From the NCBI GenBank assembly GCA_017633865.1, contig JAGBOM010000017.1, forward strand, positions 1 through 25,425: a DNA stretch of 25,425 nucleotides, read 5' to 3'. The translations under genes and the position numbers were made by a program. Below are positions 7,939-14,630 of this stretch, piece after piece. The notes under the pieces were generated by a model that worked only from the letters and a program-made list of their open reading frames with translations, searched no databases and was not told the DNA's origin. Each line of letters begins with the position of its first letter. The stretch's first letter is position 1. This DNA comes from Opitutales bacterium. Lineage in GTDB: Bacteria; Verrucomicrobiota; Verrucomicrobiia; Opitutales; Intestinicryptomonadaceae.

Positions 7939-8854
7939 CAGAGTTAAGCTCCATAAAACAGTCTTCAAGCGTGGCCGGCGCTTCCGCCACCGAGAAATTT
8001 CCCGCCGAAAATTGAAGGCATTTTTTCAAGTCTTCAATGCGCGCCCCGCATTTCGGCACTATGTGGCAGCTGTCCCCGAAGGAATACGCGCTCTCCGCCA
8101 ATCCGCTTCCCCTCAAAGCCTTCAAAAGCTCGAACATTTTGCCTCCGCTTGCGCGGAATATTTTTTTCGGGAAGGCGGCGACGATGTTTTGCGGCGAATC
8201 CGTTTTCAGGATTTTGCCGCTTGATATGAAGGCGATTCTGTCGCACCGCGCAGCCTCGTCCATATATGGGGTCGAAACCAGAACGCTTATGCCGATTTTT
8301 TTCATGTTTTGCAAAATATCCCAGAATTCCTGCCGGGAAACTGGATCGACGCCCGTTGTCGGCTCGTCCAGCACGAGCAGCTTCGGGCGGTGGATTAGCG
8401 CGCAGCAGAGGGCGAGCTTTTGTTTCATTCCGCCCGAAAGCCTTCCCGCCAGGCGTTTTTTGAAGGGCTCAAGCCGGCGGTATATTTCCTCTATATACTC
8501 TATGCCGTCTTCCTTTCTTACTCCGAAAACTTTTGCGAAAAACGCTATGTTTTCCTCTATCGTCAAGTCTTGGTACAGCGAAAATTTGCCCGGCATATAG
8601 CCTATTATTTGGCGAATCCGCCTGCAATCGCGCGCGGCGTCGAAGCCGCAGATTTCAGCGGTTCCGGAATCGGGCAAAATCAGCGTCGCCGCGATTCGCA
8701 TCAAGGTGGTCTTGCCCGCGCCGTCGGGCCCGATAAGCCCGAATATTTCGCCTTCCTCCGCGTCGAACGAGACACCGTCAAGCGCGGCGGTTCCGCCGCC
8801 ATTCCCCGCGTAGACCTTGCGCAGATTGCAAACTTTCGCCGCGCTACTTTTCAT
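7919..8854 (-). CDS. ABC transporter ATPase, first half
   Basis: A 311-aa nucleotide-binding subunit matching the N-terminal half of YbhF. Walker A GPDGAGKTT, Q-loop YMPGKFSLYQDL, signature LSGGMKQKLAL and Walker B VLDEPTTGVDP are all good, but the switch histidine is gone: VSTPYMDEA has Pro where the partner has His. The C-terminal extension (about residues 225-311) ends in DCFMELN, normal for drug-export ATPases (DrrA/YbhF-like). Its ATG overlaps the adaptor gene stop by 11 bp. Its missing H-loop and the partner's altered signature would meet in the same composite ATP site of a heterodimer. Confidence 0.93.
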   Translation of the reverse strand: MKSSAAKVCNLRKVYAGNGGGTAALDGVSFDAEEGEIFGLIGPDGAGKTTLMRIAATLILPDSGTAEICGFDAARDCRRIRQIIGYMPGKFSLYQDLTIEENIAFFAKVFGVRKEDGIEYIEEIYRRLEPFKKRLAGRLSGGMKQKLALCCALIHRPKLLVLDEPTTGVDPVSRQEFWDILQNMKKIGISVLVSTPYMDEAARCDRIAFISSGKILKTDSPQNIVAAFPKKIFRASGGKMFELLKALRGSGLAESAYSFGDSCHIVPKCGARIEDLKKCLQFSAGNFSVAEAPATLEDCFMELNSGERNRS

Positions 8855-9749
8855 CTGGGCATTCGACTTCCGCGTATTGTCCGATTTTCAAATAGCCGTC
8901 GTTTTTAACGGCGATTTTTGCGGCGTAAACAAGGTCGGCGCGCTCGGAGCGCGTGCGGATTCCCTTCGGCGTAAATTCCGACTGGGAAGCAACCCAAATC
9001 AAAACGCCGTCGTAGCGGCGAGTTTGATCTTCGCCAAAGTCGGCGACAACCGCGAGCTTCTGCCCTATTTTAAGCCTGCTAATGTCCGCCGCCGAAAAAT
9101 ACGCCCGCAGCCGCATTTCTTTGAGGTCGCCAATTTTGTATATCGGGCTTGAAAACGCCGCCACTTCGTTTTGCTCGGCGTATTTCACAAGCACCGTGCC
9201 CGAAACGGGATTTATTATTTCCGATTTTTTAATATTGTCCTCGCAGATTTCTATTTGCGCGGAAAGGGCCCTTATTTTGCCGGCTATTTCAAGGACGGAC
9301 TTGTCGAGCGTGGATTTTTTCGCGGCTATCGTGCGCTCGAGGTAGATGATTTCGGAGACGATGTCGTCCAAGGTTTTTTTGTTCGCGGATTTCGCCGCAA
9401 GCAAACGCTCCGTTCTGGCTTTCTCCGTGCGCTGTTTTGCGAGCCTTTCCTCGAGCGCGGAGAGCTGGACGGCGACCTCGGGGGAGGAGCTTTTTAGCGC
9501 GGAAATTTGCGCCTGCAGATTTTTCATTTGAAGGCGGAACTGCGTGTCGTCTATTTTTCCGACAACTTTCCCCGCCTCGATTTCGTCGCCCTCCTCCACT
9601 CTCAATTCCGTTATTTTGCCGGAGATTTCGCTTGAAACAAGCGTCTCCGCCGTTTCCATTGTTCCGGACGCGAACGGGGCTGGGGATTTTTCGCAGCCGC
9701 ACATAAGCGCCGCGGCAGAGAGTATGAGCATTCGGGAATATATTTTCAT
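8844..9749 (-). CDS. ybhG-like: HlyD-family periplasmic adaptor (membrane fusion protein)
   Basis: A 301-aa adaptor linking the inner-membrane ABC exporter to the TolC channel. Residues 1-19 form a signal with a lipoprotein-like end (ALMCGC, lipid Cys19), suggesting anchoring to the inner membrane. Residues about 30-75 are a biotinyl-lipoyl half (ITELRVEEGDEIEAGKVVGK), 80-170 a long charged alpha-hairpin (coiled coil), 175-200 the second lipoyl half (INPVSGTVLVKYAEQNEV), then beta-barrel and membrane-proximal parts. Length and order match E. coli YbhG. It lies 4 bp after the TolC gene and overlaps the first ATPase gene by 11 bp. Confidence 0.92.
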   Translation of the reverse strand: MKIYSRMLILSAAALMCGCEKSPAPFASGTMETAETLVSSEISGKITELRVEEGDEIEAGKVVGKIDDTQFRLQMKNLQAQISALKSSSPEVAVQLSALEERLAKQRTEKARTERLLAAKSANKKTLDDIVSEIIYLERTIAAKKSTLDKSVLEIAGKIRALSAQIEICEDNIKKSEIINPVSGTVLVKYAEQNEVAAFSSPIYKIGDLKEMRLRAYFSAADISRLKIGQKLAVVADFGEDQTRRYDGVLIWVASQSEFTPKGIRTRSERADLVYAAKIAVKNDGYLKIGQYAEVECPDEK

Positions 9750-9753
9750 CGCT

Positions 9754-10989
9754 TTAATTGTTTGTTAAATATTTGTAGCTGTACTCGCGCGAAAGTTTTT
9801 CTATCGAGTGCGAAATGCGCGTTTGCTCGGAAAGCTCTTTTGCATTGAGCTCCTTTATGAAATCGGTAGTCGTTATTGTCCCGTTTTTCATTCTTTCGCG
9901 CGCCATATCGGCTATCGAATTGCGCAGGCGCACGATTTCATCGTCGCGCTTTATGAGTTCTTGCATTTTTTTGATTTCCCCGTCCTCTTGAATCATCTTA
10001 AGGCGCGTTTTGAAGAGGAACTCCTCCGCCTGCGCCCGAACCATTTTTTTGCCCGTGTCGATTTTCAGCTTTTCGTTCTGCTCGGTGTAAAAATTGCCGA
10101 ACGACCAGCTGAAGCTTACGCCTCCCAGCCCGTAAAACTTCGATTCGCTCAGCGACACAAAGCTCGATTTGCCGTATCCGGCATATCCGAACAGCGAAAT
10201 CTTCGGCATCAGCCCCGCATCTACGGAGTCCCTTTCGGACTCGAACAAGTCCTCGCTTGCGGCGTAGTATTCCATTTCCGGGCGCAAAATTTCGCTTTTT
10301 AAATTCTCAATGCTCTCCGGCCTCTCAAAAACGGTGCTTTCATCAATCTGCCTGTTTATAAGAAACGAAAGCATTTTCATATACGCCGAGCGCAGAGATT
10401 TTATTTCGATCTCTTTCTGTTTTGCGTTCATAAGCTCGACTTTCAGCAGGCTCAAATCGTATTCGTTTGCCGTTCCGTTTGCAATCATAGCCTCGACGCT
10501 CGCGATGGCGTCTTCAATGTCCTTTTGGTGTATGGCATTCCGGCGCAGGCTCTCTCCCTGCAGGAGAATGCCGAAGAACACGCGGTTTACCCTGTCGTTG
10601 AGCTCGTAAAGTATAACCTCGTTTTTTTCGATTTCGGCTTTGGCGCGCGCGCGCGCAATCCGCTTGTTCGCGGAAATGTTTCCGCCGTCCCAAATAACCT
10701 GCGTCGCGCCTATTTGGGCCCGATACTGGCCCTTCGGCAAAATCGACGTTCCCATTATATCGGGAGAGCCCGACAAATACATGGCGTTCGCGCTAATCGA
10801 GAACTGCGGCAAATATCCGCTTGTCGCGTTTTCAAGATCGTACTTCTCCGCCTCCCTGACAAGCCCAAACTGCTTTATCATCGGATAATTTTCGCGGGCA
10901 AGCTTGTAGCATTCGGAAATTGTAAGGGTTTCCGCGCCCGCGAGCGCCGCCCCGAAAACCGCGCAAAAAAATACCAGTGCCTTTTTCAT
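9754..10989 (-). CDS. TolC-family outer-membrane efflux channel
   Basis: A 411-aa outer-membrane factor. I start at ATG 10989 because it begins a clean signal peptide (KKALVFFCAVFGAALAGAE, cleavage near residue 20); the open frame further upstream is unconserved. The mature protein has the duplicated helical plan of TolC, with NYPMIKQFGLVREAEKYDLE and the repeat NRVFFGILLQGESLRRNAIH in the helical barrel and strands such as ANAMYLSGS and FGYAGYGKSSF. As first gene of the surviving operon it lets the ABC exporter cross both membranes. The start overlaps the stop of the truncated TetR gene by 4 bp, so regulator and pump were once one operon. Confidence 0.9.
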   Translation of the reverse strand: MKKALVFFCAVFGAALAGAETLTISECYKLARENYPMIKQFGLVREAEKYDLENATSGYLPQFSISANAMYLSGSPDIMGTSILPKGQYRAQIGATQVIWDGGNISANKRIARARAKAEIEKNEVILYELNDRVNRVFFGILLQGESLRRNAIHQKDIEDAIASVEAMIANGTANEYDLSLLKVELMNAKQKEIEIKSLRSAYMKMLSFLINRQIDESTVFERPESIENLKSEILRPEMEYYAASEDLFESERDSVDAGLMPKISLFGYAGYGKSSFVSLSESKFYGLGGVSFSWSFGNFYTEQNEKLKIDTGKKMVRAQAEEFLFKTRLKMIQEDGEIKKMQELIKRDDEIVRLRNSIADMARERMKNGTITTTDFIKELNAKELSEQTRISHSIEKLSREYSYKYLTNN

Positions 10990-11318
10990 TTTCTTTTCGG
11001 ATTGAATATGGTTTTCATAGAGTCTACCACAAATTTTCTGCGCTCCAACACGAATTTTTCGAAGCGCGCGCCGTCCCCGCCGAAGAAAAATCCGCAAATC
11101 ATATTCCTGCCGACAAACGGAAAGAACAAGAGCCCGAAAAACGCAGTCGCAAAATATTCAAGGGGCATTTTGCGCAGTTTTCCATTTTTCATATTGAGTT
11201 TTATTTCGGCCCCTATTCGCCTCGCGGCCGCCAAAATTTCGGGGGTTGCGCGCAAAATTCGAATTTTTTTATTTTCACGATATTTGTCAAAACATTCTTT
11301 GACGATATTGTCAAACGT
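10986..11318 (-). pseudogene. TetR-family repressor, C-terminal fragment only
   Basis: The frame runs 110 codons from just after a stop at 11319-11321 to TGA at 10986. It reads FDNIVKECFDKYRENKK, then RATPEILAAARRIG, and ends in helices rich in aromatics (FATAFFGLLFFPFVGRNM) before MKTIFNPKRK. This is the pattern of a TetR C-terminal ligand-binding/dimer domain. The N-terminal helix-turn-helix (about 50 residues) is absent: the upstream 250 bp contain no HTH in any minus-strand frame. The fragment abuts a relic integrase on the other strand, so an integration or deletion removed the DNA-binding part. Overlap with the TolC start suggests it once controlled the efflux operon. The family call is by pattern, not by search. 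Confidence 0.6.
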
Positions 11319-11454
11319 TTATGCCAAAAATTTGCGGGATAAAAAAATAATGTCCGCGCGAAAGCGCCGCATGCGGCGAGCGTCTTCATCTTTCTTTACG
11401 CAATACTCTTCCGCGTCTTTAAATTCCCCCTTGACTCGCAAAAACTCTCACGTA

Positions 11455-11574
11455 AACGCCTACATAACCGCCGAGCAAATGGGCCACGCAGTGGATGTCC
11501 TAAAACAGCACTACAACGGCCTTGCCCGCGAGAAAGACACCACAAGATATTTCGATATCATGCCGGAAAACTAA
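11455..11574 (+). pseudogene. Tyrosine integrase, C-terminal relic
   Basis: The last 39 codons read ITAEQMGHAVDVLKQHYNGL, then AREKDTTRYFDIMPEN and a stop. This matches the C-terminal end of phage/ICE tyrosine recombinases: the catalytic HxxR partner region (QMGH), the block after it, and the nucleophile tyrosine in LKQHY. The frame stays open to the left but no integrase-like sequence is seen there, so only the tail remains. It sits at the junction between the efflux operon and the AT-rich accessory DNA, next to an excisionase-like gene and 540 bp from a tRNA gene, as expected for the scar of an integrated element. Confidence 0.6.
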
Positions 11575-11594
11575 AAATGCGACGCCTTTTTCAA

Positions 11595-11623
11595 ATTCCG
11601 CACACTTTCAATATGTGCGGAAT
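11595..11623. repeat. Hairpin 1 of a related family (loop CTTTCAATA)
   Basis: ATTCCGCACA (11595-11604) and TGTGCGGAAT (11614-11623) are perfect inverted repeats around the 9-nt loop CTTTCAATA. It lies 20 bp after the integrase relic stop. Hairpins at 11675 and 13484 share the CACA/TGTG base next to the loop and the loop start CTTT, while the outer stem differs with compensating changes. No T run follows, so it is not a standard terminator. Confidence 0.6.
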
Positions 11624-11646
11624 ATTCACCAGACGGTATTTTTTAT

Positions 11647-11656
11647 GGGGGGGGGG
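11647..11656 (+). repeat. Homopolymer G10 tract
   Basis: Ten consecutive G follow ATG (ATGGGGGGGGGGC). Such tracts change length by slippage and can switch genes in other bacteria, but no recognisable gene spans this one. It may also be a place of sequencing or assembly error. Confidence 0.7.
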
Positions 11657-11674
11657 CTTTGCGCCATATAATCT

Positions 11675-11708
11675 AAAAACGACACACTTTTATTTTTGTG
11701 TCGTTTTT
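11675..11708. repeat. Hairpin 2 of the related family, T-rich 3' side
   Basis: AAAAACGACACA (11675-11686) and TGTGTCGTTTTT (11697-11708) are perfect 12-bp arms around a 10-nt loop CTTTTATTTT. As RNA the A/U-ending stem with a U run could act as a bidirectional terminator between the integrase relic and the excisionase-like gene. Its inner stem and loop start match hairpins 1 and 3. Confidence 0.6.
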
Positions 11709-11783
11709 GCGACTTCCAATTCTTTTTTGTGCAAATTTACGACAGTTTATTTTTTGAAAATTTGACACGGAGATATTTTGCGT

Positions 11784-12053
11784 ATGGCTAAAAGAAAATA
11801 CGACAATACGCAAACATCAACGCAGCCTGACGCAAGCGACAGGCTTTTACCCCGCTCGGAGGTCGCGCAATATCTCAACATAGGCACAACCTTCATCGAG
11901 CAGCTCCGCAGACAGGGAAAACTACCGAGCTACCGTCTTTCAGGCAACTGCATTCGCTACAAGAAAAGCGACTGCGACGCCCTGCTAGACCACAGCTTTG
12001 TAGTCCGCCCCGCCAAAAGCAAAAAGAGGCAAAAAGACTCCAATGAACATTAA
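11784..12053 (+). CDS. Excisionase-like helix-turn-helix DNA-binding protein
   Basis: An 89-aa protein from ATG 11784; TTG 11778 is a possible alternative since GGAG sits at 11769-11772. Residues about 20-70 form a MerR-like HTH_17/excisionase domain: LLPRSEVAQYLNIGTTFIEQ, LRRQGKLPSYRLSGNCIRYK, then KSDCDALL. The C-terminus is basic (PAKSKKRQK). Such proteins bend attachment-site DNA and steer an integrase toward excision, or act as small regulators in mobile elements. The neighbouring integrase is only a relic, so a function in excision would need another recombinase. Confidence 0.8.
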   Translation: MAKRKYDNTQTSTQPDASDRLLPRSEVAQYLNIGTTFIEQLRRQGKLPSYRLSGNCIRYKKSDCDALLDHSFVVRPAKSKKRQKDSNEH

Positions 12054-12111
12054 AAACTTGAAATTTAGTTGACTTTTAAACCGACATCTGGTCTCATATT
12101 TCCTTTATCCC

Positions 12112-12183
12112 GCCCCTGTAGTTCAACGGATAGAACGGGCGTTTCCTAAACGCTAAATCGTGGTTCGATTCCACGTGGGGGCG
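12112..12183 (+). tRNA. tRNA-Arg (anticodon CCT)
   Basis: All arms fold. The acceptor is GCCCCTG (12112-12118) with TGGGGGC (12176-12182), two G-U pairs at its base. The D stem is GTTC/GAAC. The anticodon stem GGCGT/ACGCT encloses loop TTCCTAA with anticodon CCT at 12145-12147. The variable loop is AAAT. The T arm is CGTGG-TTCGATT-CCACG and the discriminator is G12183. CCA is not encoded. It reads AGG codons. tRNA-Arg(CCT) genes are frequent integration targets, which fits the integrase relic and excisionase-like gene to its left and restriction genes to its right. No second copy of its 3' end was found in this window. Confidence 0.93.
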
Positions 12184-12232
12184 CGGGTAAGTTTTTGTTT
12201 GTTCTAATGTTCACCACTTGTTTGTTTAAGAT

Positions 12233-13135
12233 ATGGGCATTCCAAAATACTTTGAATTTAGCCGACCCCTCTTAAATTTTTTGGCTAAAGATTCTAAATC
12301 TCATTCCATGCAAGAAATATATTCTGCAATGGCGGAGGCTTTCAATATATCCAAAGAAGAACAGCAAAAATTGCTGCCAAGCGGGATACAAACTATATTT
12401 AAAAACAGGGTATCTTGGGCGAAACAAGATTTATTTTGGTGTGGACTAATTTCGCGAGAAAATAGAGGGGTTTATAAAATAACAAAAAGTGGATTATTGG
12501 AATCAAAAAATTCCAAAGAACTGGATAGATCTTATTTGACGGACAAATACCCGAATTTGAAAGAAAAATTTTCAAGTAGTTCTAATAGCGTTATAAAGAC
12601 TGATAAGACAACAGATATTACAGCAGAAGAATCCATAAGCAATGCCTATGAAGAAATCAAAGAACGGATAGCTTCCGATCTTACGGATAACATATCAAAA
12701 ATGTCTCCATATTCTTTTGAACAACTCGTTGTTGATTTGTTAAATGCTATGGGATATGGCGGCCTATCAAATGGCGGAGGCGTTACGAAAAAATCAAATG
12801 ACGAAGGCATTGATGGAATCATAAATCAGGATAAACTCGGGCTTGATGTCATATACTTACAAGCAAAACGTTGGCAGAGTAACGTTGGCAGCCCTGAAAT
12901 TCAAAACTTTGTCGGCGCATTAGAGGGGAAACATGCAACCAAAGGCATATTTATTACAACCTCTAAGTTTTCTAAAAAAGCTCTTAATTATGCACAGACT
13001 GTATCGCATAAAATTATACTCATAGACGGAGATATGCTTGCAAAACTTATGATAGATTACAATGTGGGAGTTTCTACATATCGTACAATAAAATTAAAGC
13101 GCGTTGATTCCGATTATTTCGATTCTGACATATAA
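12233..13135 (+). CDS. mrr: Mrr-family restriction endonuclease
   Basis: A 300-aa type IV-like restriction enzyme that cuts modified DNA. Residues about 5-95 are the Mrr N-terminal winged helix (IPKYFEFSRPLLNFLAKDSK, then FKNRVSWAKQDLFWCGLI and GVYKITKSG). Residues about 160-270 form the Mrr_cat PD-(D/E)xK nuclease: FEQLVVDLLNAMGYGG, DEGIDGIINQDKLGLD and YLQAKRW with the core acidic residues and QxK, then ALEGKHATKGIFITTSKFS. All catalytic positions look intact. It starts 50 bp after the tRNA, and the DNA is AT-rich, consistent with island cargo. No clear Shine-Dalgarno precedes ATG 12233. It stands alone, with no methylase partner, as expected for Mrr. Confidence 0.93.
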   Translation: MGIPKYFEFSRPLLNFLAKDSKSHSMQEIYSAMAEAFNISKEEQQKLLPSGIQTIFKNRVSWAKQDLFWCGLISRENRGVYKITKSGLLESKNSKELDRSYLTDKYPNLKEKFSSSSNSVIKTDKTTDITAEESISNAYEEIKERIASDLTDNISKMSPYSFEQLVVDLLNAMGYGGLSNGGGVTKKSNDEGIDGIINQDKLGLDVIYLQAKRWQSNVGSPEIQNFVGALEGKHATKGIFITTSKFSKKALNYAQTVSHKIILIDGDMLAKLMIDYNVGVSTYRTIKLKRVDSDYFDSDI

Positions 13136-13344
13136 AGAAATCCATATTTGCATGAATGCTAACGGTTAAGCGATTATTGCATTAGTTTAAGACCTTGACC
13201 GAAAATCCGGTAAAATCCAGTCTAAGCTCTTACCATTTTGGCTTAATGGATATGTACCAAATGGAATAAAAAATTTCCACACTGGAAGAATTATATCTAT
13301 TTACCTATTTGTCTATTTTTACCTATTTTCCCTTTTTTGCCGGC

Positions 13345-13400
13345 AGTGGAGTTGCAGCCCGAACGCCCCGAAGGGAACAGGCGGAGGGCGAAACTTCACT
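13345..13400. repeat. Nested GC-rich stem structure, possible RNA element
   Basis: AGTGGAGTT (13345-13353) pairs with AACTTCACT (13392-13400, one G-U). Inside it GCCC (13357-13360) pairs with GGGC (13386-13389), CGCC (13364-13367) with GGCG (13380-13383), and CC with GG around a GAA loop. It is GC-rich inside very AT-rich DNA. The short motif GAACGCCCC recurs in the 60-bp inverted elements near 14400 and 15430. No T run follows, so a terminator is unlikely. Confidence 0.4.
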
Positions 13401-13483
13401 TAGGCAAAAACTATTTCTTTGAAAACTCTTTATAGTACCATAAATCGAGACCTTTCGGTTTTCTAGTGATGAAAACGAATATT

Positions 13484-13518
13484 CAAATTCGACACACTTT
13501 CAATCTGTGTCGAATTTG
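13484..13518. repeat. Hairpin 3 of the related family (loop CTTTCAATC)
   Basis: CAAATTCGACACA (13484-13496) and TGTGTCGAATTTG (13506-13518) are perfect 13-bp arms around loop CTTTCAATC. The loop is the same as in hairpin 1 but for the last base; the stem shares GACACA/TGTGTC with hairpin 2. Conserved loop with compensating stem changes suggests selection on the folded form. Confidence 0.6.
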
Positions 13519-13582
13519 GAACACAAAAGGGTTAAAACTCTTCGCCAAGCTTATATCGCCACAGGTATTCTGCCTGAAACGC

Positions 13583-13656
13583 CAAAGCCTGATCCAGAGG
13601 ATACAATCGGATTCATAATCCGAAGGTTAGCAGTTCGATTTCGTCCCTGCCAACAT
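13583..13656 (+). pseudogene. tRNA-like relic with CAT anticodon loop
   Basis: TCGGA-TTCATAA-TCCGA (13605-13621) is a perfect 5-bp anticodon-type stem with a 7-nt loop and CAT in the anticodon position. It is followed at tRNA spacing by GTTCGATT, then CCTGCCAACA resembling an acceptor 3' end. The T stem does not pair (AGCAG against TCGTC) and no matching 5' acceptor strand is present, so it is not a functional tRNA. It could be a decayed tRNA or the remnant of an attachment site in tRNA-Met or tRNA-Ile. Confidence 0.3.
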
Positions 13657-13695
13657 TAGTGTTGACATTTTAATTCATATTATCCCTAATTCAAT

Positions 13696-13968
13696 ATGAT
13701 GGATACGTATATTATTTCATATGATTTAAATTCTGCTAAAACATCAGATTATACTAAGCTTTGTGATTGTATTAAATCTTTTGGCGCGTGGGCTCATATC
13801 ACAGAATCAACGTGGGCAATAAAAACTAATAAAACAGCCAAAGAAATTAGAGATGAAATCGTTGATATTATGCCAGAAGGAAGCAGATTATTTGTTGTAA
13901 AGTCTGGACTTTCTTCTGCTTGGAGAAATGTTATATGTTCAAACGATTGGCTAAAAAAATATCTTTAA
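13696..13968 (+). CDS. Cas2/SinR-like small ferredoxin-fold protein
   Basis: A 90-aa protein, MMDTYIISYDLNSAKTSDYT, then FGAWAHITESTWAIKT, EIRDEIVDIMPEGSRLFVVK and a terminal SNDWLKKYL. It has the plan of the SinR-like family, distant relatives of Cas2 and VapD: beta1 ending in the acidic YDL, a helix with Y and L repeats, beta2/3 with the ESTW motif, and a helix before the last strands. Cas2 integrates spacers with Cas1 and VapD is a ribonuclease; the role of SinR-like proteins is not established. Two ATG codons (13696 and 13699) are possible starts. It is 9 bp upstream of a two-helix membrane protein in the same direction, so they are probably co-expressed. Confidence 0.75.
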   Translation: MMDTYIISYDLNSAKTSDYTKLCDCIKSFGAWAHITESTWAIKTNKTAKEIRDEIVDIMPEGSRLFVVKSGLSSAWRNVICSNDWLKKYL

Positions 13969-13977
13969 GTTTTGTTT

Positions 13978-14373
13978 ATGGAAAGTACGGAATCAGAATT
14001 TAAAAATGGTAGAATTGTAGAGCAAAATAATCTCAATATTGCGCAATCTAAAGATGATGAAGTAATTCAGAAAAAAAGATGTAGAGTTGATTCTATTATA
14101 ACTTATGATGTTACGGAAGACGAACTTGAATGTCTAAAAAAAACTTCTTCCAAATCAACTATATTGAATTTTGCAGTTAGCGCAGTATCAATTGCCATAA
14201 CAACATTATTTTTCGTATTAACATTAGATTTTGCAACAAGAGAAAAAACTTATATATTCGCATTAGCTTTGCTTATTGCAACTACTGTTTTGGCTATAGT
14301 TTTATTTATAATGTGGTATAAAAGTTCAGATGAATTTGATAACACAATAAAAAAAATTAAAGCACGGTATTAA
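13978..14373 (+). CDS. Small protein with two transmembrane helices, unknown function
   Basis: 131 aa from ATG 13978 (a TTG at 13972 would add two residues). Residues 1-55 are soluble and charged (QKKRCRVDSIITYDVTEDEL). Helix 1 spans about 61-82 (LNFAVSAVSIAITTLFFVLT) and helix 2 about 92-113 (YIFALALLIATTVLAIVLFI), followed by a short charged tail (DNTIKKIKARY). No signal peptide is seen, so the N-terminus probably stays cytoplasmic in a hairpin topology. The gene follows the Cas2/SinR-like gene by 9 bp and shares its low GC. It could be the membrane partner or effector of a two-gene module; I do not recognise the family. Confidence 0.7.
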   Translation: MESTESEFKNGRIVEQNNLNIAQSKDDEVIQKKRCRVDSIITYDVTEDELECLKKTSSKSTILNFAVSAVSIAITTLFFVLTLDFATREKTYIFALALLIATTVLAIVLFIMWYKSSDEFDNTIKKIKARY

Positions 14374-14430
14374 AGGAATCTATTAAACCCCGAAAGACGG
14401 CAGGGACGTTCGGCAGGGCTTTTTCTCCTT
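14371..14430 (+). repeat. 60-bp inverted element, left copy
   Basis: Begins at the stop codon of the membrane-protein gene. It matches the reverse complement of 15403-15462 at 52 of 60 positions. Conserved blocks are AAGGAATCTATTAAA, ACGGCAGGG and CGTTCGGCAGGGCTTTTT followed by CTCCTT. It includes two direct GGCAGGG copies. The pair encloses the decayed hipBA locus. Confidence 0.8.
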
Positions 14431-14446
14431 GCGAATGGATTTTTTG

Positions 14447-14555
14447 AAATGTCCCATTTTGATTTAACCTGACAACCTGAATCCGCTTAATTTATCGGGC
14501 TTTGCAGCTGAAAAACAAAGTGCGACATTATTGGGACATTTGACAGATGTCCCAA
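14447..14555 (+). repeat. Half-site plus palindrome downstream of left element
   Basis: ATGTCCCA (14449-14456) starts 18 nt after the end of the 60-bp element. The palindrome TTGGGACAT (14531-14539) / ATGTCCCAA (14547-14555), loop TTGACAG, repeats that half-site in both directions. The right element has the same layout with a different half-site. It could be a protein operator or an RNA with alternative pairings. Confidence 0.5.
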
Positions 14556-14630
14556 AACGGACGAACAAAATATTAAAAGCGAAGAACGACTAAAATTAAA
14601 AAAAAGAAGTTGCTCCGCGAGCCGATTAGT

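Larger units (their letters stand above)
13136..13695. other. 560-bp gene-free stretch rich in hairpins
   Basis: No credible coding frame. From left to right it holds an imperfect inverted repeat (CCATTTTGG/CCAAATGG, 13229-13262), two copies of TTTACCTATTT-like sequence (about 13308-13333), a nested GC-rich structure (13345-13400), hairpin 3 of the CTTTCAAT family (13484-13518) and a tRNA-like relic (13583-13656). A TTGACA at 13662-13667 lies upstream of the next gene with no good -10 box. Confidence 0.6.

Noticed and set aside
11365..11378. 14-bp perfect palindrome CGCCGCATGCGGCG
   Set aside because: A single GC-rich palindrome at the scar with no second copy; insufficient to call an attachment or protein site.
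11577..11765. 62-codon open frame through the G10 tract
   Set aside because: No ribosome binding site or domain, and it passes through two strong hairpins; probably chance.
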